Under the pieces are notes generated by a model. It ran no database searches, was not told where the DNA came from, and saw only the letters and a program-made list of their open reading frames with translations. The position numbers were made by a program, and so were the translations under genes. A stretch of 10,110 nucleotides of DNA from an uncultured Terriglobus sp. (GTDB lineage: Bacteria; Acidobacteriota; Terriglobia; Terriglobales; Acidobacteriaceae), in NCBI GenBank assembly GCA_937871605.1, contig CALMRM010000189.1:512-10621 (forward strand), read 5' to 3'. This document shows positions 6,066 to 10,110 of the stretch, one piece after another; within the stretch, counting starts at the first letter, position 1, and every line of letters starts with the position of its first letter.

Positions 6066-7091
6066 CTATTTGCGCAAAGATTGCCGGTAGCTGGAAACCT
6101 GCGCCGCGTGTTCGGTTAAACCGGCTGAAAACTGCGTGTGCCCACTGCCGTCCGCTACGAAGTACAGGTTGTCCGTTGGGGCGGGGTGGAGTGCAGCCCG
6201 CAAGGCATTGCTCCCCGGCGAACAGATCGGTCCAGGCGGCAAACCAGCACTGTGGTAGGTGTTGTAGGGGGAGTCGCGGAGCAGGTCGCTGCGGTGGATC
6301 ACGCCAGTCCATTGGCCTGCCTGCAACGCTGCGTAGATGACCGTGGGGTCGGTCTGCAGTGGCATGCCAGCCTCTAGCCGATTGCGGAACACCCCCGCCG
6401 CCAGCCCGCGTTCGTTGTCGAATCGGACTTCTTTCTCCACAAGCGAGGCCAGCGTGACGATGCGGGCGGTGTCTGGCGGCAGCTGTAGTTGGGAAGCGGC
6501 CTGACGAAAGCGATTGACCATGGCAGCCTGCATGGCGCGCACGGTGCTGTGCCGGCTAAAGCGGTACGTGTCCGGGTAGAGGTAGCCCTCCAGCGAGGCC
6601 GCGCCCGGCGACCACTGCGCGATCAGGCCCGTATTTTGCCGCGCTCCCTGCAAAAAGTCGGCTCGGGAGGCGAGCCCAGCCGCCTCCACCGCCGCGGCGA
6701 TGTCATAGAGGTTATAGCCCTCTGGCACAGTGACGGTGCGGGTATACACATCGCCCTGCTGGATGCGGCGGTAGACCTCGGCAGCGCTGGCCGGTGCCTC
6801 AAAGCGGTATTCCCCCGCTTTCAGGCTGCCGCCCTTCCAGGCCCGCAGCAACAAAAAGGCAAACCGGCTGCGTAGAACCCCGGCCGTGGCCAGTTTGCGC
6901 GCCATGGCAGCCGATCCCGTGCCAGGCGGCAGGTCGACAAAGGTTTCTCCGTGGGGCCTGACCGGCGCAAACAGGGCGGCAAACCCCAACAAGCAAACCA
7001 GAGCCATCTCCAGCAGGAGATAACGGCCAGCGGCCCAGGTACGACGCGGCGTTCGCCTCCGGGCAGGCCGGCCTGCGGTGTTGCGCTTCAT
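6066..7091 (-). CDS. mltG: Endolytic murein transglycosylase MltG (YceG family)
   Basis: MltG cleaves glycan strands of nascent peptidoglycan from the inner membrane and is thought to set strand length next to the synthases. This copy has 341 residues, the same size as the Escherichia coli enzyme (340). An Arg/Lys-rich cytoplasmic tail (1-23) precedes one transmembrane helix (about 24-43). A LysM-like subdomain follows (VDLPPGTGSAAMARKLATAGVL, GSLKAGEYRF, VTVPEGYNLYDIA). The catalytic domain holds LEGYLYPDTY (167-176), the VEKE motif (218-221) carrying the glutamate that corresponds to E. coli Glu218, FRNRLEAGMPLQTDPTVIYA (235-254), YNTYHSAGLPPGPICSPG (276-293) and NLYFVADGSGHTQFS (308-322). 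All hallmark motifs are present, so it should be active. ATG 7091 gives the expected N-terminus; the ribosome site is weak. The common mltG neighbour ruvX (yqgF) is not adjacent. Confidence 0.96.
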   Translation of the reverse strand: MKRNTAGRPARRRTPRRTWAAGRYLLLEMALVCLLGFAALFAPVRPHGETFVDLPPGTGSAAMARKLATAGVLRSRFAFLLLRAWKGGSLKAGEYRFEAPASAAEVYRRIQQGDVYTRTVTVPEGYNLYDIAAAVEAAGLASRADFLQGARQNTGLIAQWSPGAASLEGYLYPDTYRFSRHSTVRAMQAAMVNRFRQAASQLQLPPDTARIVTLASLVEKEVRFDNERGLAAGVFRNRLEAGMPLQTDPTVIYAALQAGQWTGVIHRSDLLRDSPYNTYHSAGLPPGPICSPGSNALRAALHPAPTDNLYFVADGSGHTQFSAGLTEHAAQVSSYRQSLRK

Positions 7092-7606
7092 GGACCCAGT
7101 GTCTCACTCACCTGCGTCCCAGCCGCTCGGACACAGACCTGGGACACGGGGCAAGAATTTTGTGATGTTGCTTTTTTGCCTGGGAGACCGAAATGGGAAG
7201 AGATCGGGTGATATCCACTTTTTGCTTGCAATCCTCAGGCGTGTAAAGCGAATATTAGGCGAAGAAAGCGAGTTACCATGGAAGTTAAACCCTCGTTACC
7301 TTTTGCTCCAAGGTCGTAAGACCTAAGGTACCCGCACGCCTCCACTTAAGCGTTGACGCCCCCGCCCGGCGACTTCTAGAGTCGGGCAACTGACACTGAC
7401 GAAAAACGACCCGCACACGGTGCGGAGACCACCTGCAGCAACGGCGCGGGCACAGCCCAACTTTGCCTCTCAGGCGCGCAACAGCGGCACAACAGCCACA
7501 GATTTCCCCGGCGGCAAATGGCCAAAGAGCCAGCCGCGCAGGGGAAACAACCAGCCCGGTGCAGGCATACCGTCCGTGCCGGGTGCAGCAGAGGTGGACA
7601 GAGTAC
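7092..7606. other. Divergent intergenic region between mltG and the zinc-ribbon gene
   Basis: These 515 bases separate two divergently read genes and should contain both promoters. The stretch about 7150-7330 is noticeably richer in A and T than the rest. Three small inverted repeats are visible on the plus strand: AGGTC-gtaa-GACCT (7311-7324, a GNRA-type loop), an imperfect stem from GCCC (7364) to GGGC (7387) centred on ttctag, and CCGCAC-acg-GTGCGG (7411-7425). A promoter-like pair TTGACG (7353-7358) and TCTAGA (7375-7380), 16 bases apart, overlaps the second stem; its -10 half is poor. No open frame here has a ribosome site or recognisable sequence. Confidence 0.4.
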
Positions 7607-7813
7607 ATGAACTATTCGCGCAGGGACTTAAAAGTGTGTGAAGGGTGTGGTGGCCTGTGGATTCGCACAGGCCAGGCAGACGGTGTGTATTGCCGGCACT
7701 GCGGACCACGCATGGCCGACTTGCCGCCACGGCGGCGTTTACGCCCAGGCAGGCCATGCAGGACAGCCAGCCAGACCCAGTCAACAATGCAACACGCAGG
7801 AGGTGCGGAATGA
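7607..7813 (+). CDS. Small zinc-ribbon protein, first gene of a two-gene unit
   Basis: The product has 68 residues. Two CxxC knuckles, Cys11-Glu-Gly-Cys14 and Cys29-Arg-His-Cys32, are separated by 14 residues, the spacing of a treble-clef or rubredoxin-type zinc ribbon (KVCEGCGGLWIR ... GVYCRHCGPR). A strongly basic stretch PPRRRLRPGRPCR (40-52) follows and could contact nucleic acid or the partner protein. The C-terminus (53-68) is polar and looks unstructured. ATG 7607 is preceded at 7591-7597 by GAGGTGG, a good ribosome site, and is the only start with one; longer readings of the frame to 7463 lack it. The stop overlaps the next gene's start (ATGA, 7810-7813), so the two are translationally coupled. 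The family appears to be a small acidobacterial protein; its function is not known to me. Confidence 0.82.
   Translation: MNYSRRDLKVCEGCGGLWIRTGQADGVYCRHCGPRMADLPPRRRLRPGRPCRTASQTQSTMQHAGGAE
7798..7804 (+). promoter_or_regulatory. Consensus Shine-Dalgarno of the HTH gene
   Basis: AGGAGGT at 7798-7804 lies five bases before ATG 7810 and inside the 3' end of the zinc-ribbon gene. It is the only perfect ribosome site in the window. It fixes the start at 7810 although the open frame extends back to 7645, and it suggests the second gene is made at higher level than the first. Confidence 0.85.
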
Positions 7814-8463
7814 AGTTATTGACAATGCCTTGCAAGACCGTCCGGGACACAGCAGCCACCGAAGCCGAAGGTGCGGTGCCGCAGATCTGGGCGACCGAGG
7901 GGAATCTGGCCCATGCCCTCCATCAGCAGCAGCAGGAGCCGGTGCCCGCACCCGCCACGCTGCACCTGGTGCAGGCAGCGGCACAGCAGCGGGCGGAGGG
8001 CACCCGCACTACGGCGCTGCCCGCCGCGGTACTGCAGCCGCACACCGCCTTCTACCGCACGTACACCGAAGCCATGCTGCGCCGCTACGCCACGCTCAGC
8101 ATGGAAAGCGGGCGCGTCCCGTCCATGCTGGGCCGCGAGATGTTTCGCGGGAAGGTCACCAGCTACCGCGTGCACGCCTTTGACGACGTGGTGATCTTCT
8201 GCCACGACGTGGAGAACTGCATCCGCACGCTGCAGGGAGAGCAGCAGCGGCTCATTCACCGCATCGCTGTGCAGGAGTACACCTTTGGCGAGGCGGCTGG
8301 CATGTTCAACACCAGCCTGCGCACGGTGCAGCGGCGCTACCACGAGGCTGTGGACGAACTCACTGCGGTTTTCCTGAAGCGCAAGCTGCTGGAACGGATC
8401 GCAACAGACCCGTGTCAAGAGGGCGGCGGTTCAGCGGAGCTTGTAAGTCGCTGTCCAGCGTAG
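7810..8463 (+). CDS. Sigma-70 region-4-like HTH protein, second gene of the zinc-ribbon unit
   Basis: The product has 217 residues. The first 75 are low-complexity and probably disordered. A conserved block runs from about 80 to 145 (FYRTYTEAMLRRYATLSMESGR, REMFRGKVTSYRVHAFDDVVIFCHDVENCI). Residues 145-195 are a sigma region-4-like unit: QQRLIHRIAVQEYTFGEAAGMFNTSLRTVQRRYHEAVDEL, with the helix-turn-helix at about 157-181, where LRTVQRRYHEA is the recognition helix. Region 2 (core RNA polymerase and -10 binding) is not recognisable, so it is not a complete ECF sigma factor. It more likely acts as a DNA-binding regulator or sigma-like accessory factor. I recognise this FRGKV ... DVE ... LQEYT ... 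SLRTV pattern as a recurring acidobacterial family, usually annotated only by its HTH. ATG 7810 overlaps the upstream zinc-ribbon stop. Confidence 0.8.
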   Translation: MKLLTMPCKTVRDTAATEAEGAVPQIWATEGNLAHALHQQQQEPVPAPATLHLVQAAAQQRAEGTRTTALPAAVLQPHTAFYRTYTEAMLRRYATLSMESGRVPSMLGREMFRGKVTSYRVHAFDDVVIFCHDVENCIRTLQGEQQRLIHRIAVQEYTFGEAAGMFNTSLRTVQRRYHEAVDELTAVFLKRKLLERIATDPCQEGGGSAELVSRCPA

Positions 8464-8536
8464 CCACGCCCCGTCGCTTGCGCACAATCCGCTCAAGGAT
8501 GTAGAAGTGCCAGGCACACCAGGTAGAACGCAATCG

Positions 8537-8574
8537 GCAAGCGGCACAGGATCAAGTAGCCTGTGCCGCGTTGC
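8537..8574. terminator. Strong hairpin between convergent genes
   Basis: GCGGCACAGG (8541-8550) pairs perfectly with CCTGTGCCGC (8560-8569) across a 9-base loop. The stem extends by GCAA/TTGC (8537-8540 with 8571-8574) past one bulged G. It lies between the 3' ends of the HTH gene (plus) and the TIGR03435 gene (minus). No T-run follows on either strand, so it may be an mRNA end structure or a bidirectional terminator of the weak, T-poor kind. The rest of 8464-8654 shows no gene I can support. Confidence 0.5.
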
Positions 8575-8654
8575 TCCAAGCTGTGGCCCGACTATAGACG
8601 TGCTGCAGACAAGCCAACCAGTCGTCGCGGTCTCGTTGGACTTCTGACCAAATC

Positions 8655-9470
8655 CTAGTTCTCTGCCGGTTTCTCGACCGCGTCGATGACCAACGTTTCT
8701 ACCGGTCCACGCGCTGGCTCAAGGTGCAGACCAAGCTGATCTTCCATGGCCTCACGCAGAGGCAGCGCGTCCGTCTCCGAGGAAGCGCCCAGGCCCGTTT
8801 CCTGCGCATACCGCAGCGTAAACGCATACAGCGCACCGGTGGGCAGCTGTGTCCTGTCCACAACAGAACGATGGAGGCTGCCAGCCACACTGCGTACCAG
8901 CATGTCCATGGGAACGCCTTCCGCCTTCAGGGTTAACGCGCCGCCTGTGCTGCGCATCGAGAAGCCGCCCCGCTTGGGTGGCGTGCCGTCAACGCCTGGC
9001 GCAAGTGTTTGTAGCCTGGTGCCGCCCTTTGCCACCGTCATGTCGTACACCGGACCCGTGCGTGTTTCCAGGTGCGCGCGCAGGTGAAAGCGGTCGCGCA
9101 AGAACTGCTGTCGCATGGCGCGCATCTGCTCGCGGCTAAGTTGCTGGACCGCTGCCGCATCGGCATCTGTGACCTTGCCCGCCATGTCCCAGTGCAGTTC
9201 CTCTAGCCAGGCGGGCGCACCTGCCACCTGGTCCTGGCGCAGGCCCCACGCGTTTGCCAGGAAACTGAGCAGGGTGACGTTGTTGGCGCGGAACGACTCC
9301 TTGCCGTCGTACCAATCCATGTGCCCGTCACTCGCTGCGTGGGGCTTGACCGTGAACACGTCGAAGGCAGGAGACGATGCCTGCTGCGCACAGAAAGTAA
9401 CCGAAGTCAGCAGCAGAAGGGCGAGAGTGCCTGCAGGGCGGGCGCGAACTCGGTACACGTCGGCATGCAT
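8655..9470 (-). CDS. TIGR03435-family secreted protein
   Basis: The product has 271 residues and belongs to TIGR03435, a family of unknown function expanded in soil acidobacteria. A Sec signal peptide covers about 1-28 (LALLLLTSVTFCA). Family landmarks follow in order: FDVFTVKPHA (36-45), FRANNVTLLSFLANAWGL (60-77), VAGAPAWLEELHWDMAGK (82-99), the MRQQFLRDRFHLRAHLETRTGPVYDMTVAKGGTRL region (119-153), LVRSVAGSLHRSVVDRTQL (191-209), YAFTLRY (215-221), and the C-terminal EDQLGLHLEPARGPVETLVIDAVEKPAEN (243-271). Length and architecture are normal, so it should be intact. ATG 9470 is preceded by AGGAGA eight bases upstream. It stands alone between a convergent neighbour and a divergent one, as these genes often do. 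The molecular role is not established; periplasmic or surface location is inferred from the signal peptide. Confidence 0.93.
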   Translation of the reverse strand: MHADVYRVRARPAGTLALLLLTSVTFCAQQASSPAFDVFTVKPHAASDGHMDWYDGKESFRANNVTLLSFLANAWGLRQDQVAGAPAWLEELHWDMAGKVTDADAAAVQQLSREQMRAMRQQFLRDRFHLRAHLETRTGPVYDMTVAKGGTRLQTLAPGVDGTPPKRGGFSMRSTGGALTLKAEGVPMDMLVRSVAGSLHRSVVDRTQLPTGALYAFTLRYAQETGLGASSETDALPLREAMEDQLGLHLEPARGPVETLVIDAVEKPAEN

Positions 9471-9489
9471 GACACATTCTCCTGGCTAT

Positions 9490-9539
9490 GCGACGTTCAC
9501 AGGCGTCGCGTCCCTCAGCAGTGCCGCCACCAGCACTGC
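9490..9539 (-). promoter_or_regulatory. Two hairpins in the 5' UTR of the TIGR03435 gene
   Basis: GCAGTGC/GCACTGC (9518-9524 with 9533-9539, 8-base loop) and GCGACG/CGTCGC (9490-9495 with 9504-9509, 8-base loop) are perfect stems lying one after the other between the predicted transcription start (about 9538) and the ribosome site (9478-9483). They could stabilise the mRNA or control access to the ribosome site. There is no evidence for a ligand. Confidence 0.4.
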
Positions 9540-9544
9540 GGACC

Positions 9545-9574
9545 ACTACAAACGAGAGCCGCCGCGCGTGTCAA
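9545..9574 (-). promoter_or_regulatory. Sigma-70-type promoter of the TIGR03435 gene
   Basis: On the minus strand a perfect -35 TTGACA (9574-9569) is followed after 18 bases by TGTAGT (9550-9545), four of six matches to the -10 consensus. Transcription would begin near 9538, giving a 5' UTR of about 68 bases before ATG 9470. This is the best promoter match I see in the window. Confidence 0.5.
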
Positions 9575-9730
9575 GTGGCGAACATCTTAGCGGACCGTCT
9601 AACTTGCTGTAGGGAAAGAGCTTAGATTGCGTCTCTTAGTTGGCATGGTATTTCCTGCCGGCTTGGTATTCTGAATAGGCAAACAAAGAAGGGGCGGCGC
9701 ATCCCACCTATCCACACAACAAAGCAAGTA

Positions 9731-9770
9731 CGGCACGGGGAACCTCTATGGTTCCCCGTGTTGTTGTTTT
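9731..9770 (+). terminator. Intrinsic-terminator-like hairpin, possibly an attenuator
   Basis: CACGGGGAACC (9734-9744) and GGTTCCCCGTG (9750-9760) form a perfect 11-bp stem with loop tctat, extendable by three pairs including two G-T wobbles to 9731/9763. It is followed by ttgttgtttt (9761-9770), the T-rich tail expected of a plus-strand intrinsic terminator. No annotated plus-strand gene ends upstream (the nearest upstream gene is the divergent TIGR03435 gene), so it either ends an unannotated transcript or attenuates the gene starting at 9807. The minus-strand side is less T-rich. Confidence 0.6.
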
Positions 9771-9810
9771 GCCTGCATACGTCTTCAGGAAAGGGGCGGT
9801 TACACCGTGA
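9748..9810 (+). CDS. Possible 20-residue leader peptide
   Basis: An ATG at 9748-9750, spanning the loop and first stem base of the hairpin above, opens a 20-codon frame starting MVPRVVVLPAY, with three successive GTT valine codons in the T-rich tail. Its TGA (9808-9810) overlaps the GTG start of the next gene as GTGA. CGGGGA (9736-9741) in the left stem arm is six bases before the ATG and could act as ribosome site, hidden when the hairpin forms. No homology is claimed. The arrangement could be chance, and expression is unproven. Confidence 0.3.
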   Translation: MVPRVVVLPAYVFRKGAVTP

Positions 9811-10110
9811 CACACCTCAGTCAACATCTTCTGCTTGCGCCGGCGCTTGGCCTGCTGCAGCCGGGCTGCATCGCATGGCTGCAGGCTGTGGGCAGTCACC
9901 GGGCGCAGCCTGCTGCGCGATCGACGGCGCAGCCTGCACGCGTCGCCCCCGCGCGGTCCCCTCACACCGCTCCCGCAGCGCTCCACGTGCGCAGCGGTGA
10001 GGGTAGTGCCGAGCCCAAGCCACTGAAACGCATTGGGAACGAGGCGCGCTATGTGCGCCGCTGGCTACAGCCGCGGCTGCCGGAGCTGTGTGAGGCAGTA
10101 CTACGCAGCG
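9807..10110 (+). CDS. 5' part of an unrecognised gene, cut by the window end
   Basis: A frame without stops runs from GTG 9807 to the window edge (101 codons and one base). AGGAAAGGGG at 9787-9796 is a suitable though distant ribosome site. Residues 1-28 are hydrophobic and amphipathic (HLLLAPALGLLQPGCIAWLQAVG), with no basic start and therefore a poor signal peptide. Residues 30-68 are Ala/Pro/Arg-rich linker. From 69 on, EPKPLKRIGNEARYVRRWLQPRLPELCEAVLRS looks like a folded domain beginning with a basic helix and a PRLPELCEAVLR helix. I do not recognise the family. Codon choice in this last part (GC-rich third positions) resembles the real genes nearby, whereas competing frames break down. 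Confidence 0.55.
   Translation, partial: MTHLSQHLLLAPALGLLQPGCIAWLQAVGSHRAQPAARSTAQPARVAPARSPHTAPAALHVRSGEGSAEPKPLKRIGNEARYVRRWLQPRLPELCEAVLRS

Noticed and set aside
7311..7324. A tRNA or riboswitch element based on the AGGTC-GTAA-GACCT hairpin
   Set aside because: No cloverleaf, conserved riboswitch core or multi-stem junction can be built around it; it is a lone 5-bp stem.
7816..8418. A 200-codon minus-strand frame opposite the HTH gene
   Set aside because: The plus-strand gene has a perfect ribosome site, an ATGA coupling and a clear HTH; the antisense frame shows no motif.
8464..8600. A possible frameshifted minus-strand gene remnant (LCRLPIAFYLVC in one frame, WHFYILERIVRKRRG in another)
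   Set aside because: The two pieces read like protein and adjoin with a shift, but I could not match them to a family, and the region is only about 130 bases with a strong hairpin that constrains its sequence. A frameshift-tolerant translated search would decide.

Overview
The window is high-GC bacterial chromosome, most likely from an acidobacterium of the Terriglobus/Granulicella/Edaphobacter group (class Terriglobia). The strongest pointer is a TIGR03435-family protein at 8655-9470, a paralogous family expanded almost only in these soil acidobacteria. A LolA-like outer-membrane lipoprotein, a zinc-ribbon plus sigma-region-4-like gene pair, and intergenic palindromes of the 'gcgggcttacagcccgc' and 'gtcatcc-gcgcagcg' kinds agree with this. 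The assignment rests on recognised families, not on a database search.

Layout. Positions 1-128 hold an inverted pair of dispersed-repeat copies. Positions about 140-510 hold a decayed rhamnulokinase fragment that can be followed only by changing reading frame four times and reading through a stop. A secreted monoheme cytochrome c follows (689-1069). Next is a large secreted protein (1221-3590) with the N-terminal, C-terminal helical and terminal beta-rich parts of an acidobacterial GH67 alpha-glucuronidase, but without its catalytic motifs. A six-helix membrane protein of unknown function (3715-4344) ends in a 480-bp repeat-rich convergent intergenic region (4345-4821).

On the minus strand lie the lipoprotein (4822-5721) and mltG (6066-7091), the inner-membrane endolytic murein transglycosylase. 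Both act in the cell envelope. Divergent from mltG across about 515 bp is a tight two-gene unit: a 68-residue zinc-ribbon protein (7607-7813) overlapping by ATGA a 217-residue protein with a sigma-70 region-4-like helix-turn-helix (7810-8463). This pair looks like a small lineage-specific regulatory module. The TIGR03435 gene lies convergent to it on the minus strand, with a near-consensus promoter and two hairpins in its 5' UTR.

The right end holds a strong hairpin with a T-rich tail (9734-9770). Its loop contains the ATG of a possible 20-codon leader ORF, and that ORF's stop overlaps the GTG start of an unrecognised gene running off the window at 10110.

Functionally this is a mixed neighbourhood of envelope maintenance (mltG, lipoprotein), a periplasmic electron carrier, and traces of plant-polysaccharide use that has been lost or repurposed (dead rhamnulokinase, apparently non-catalytic GH67 relative). 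The items most worth following are the GH67 pseudoenzyme, the zinc-ribbon/HTH pair and the leader-ORF hairpin.
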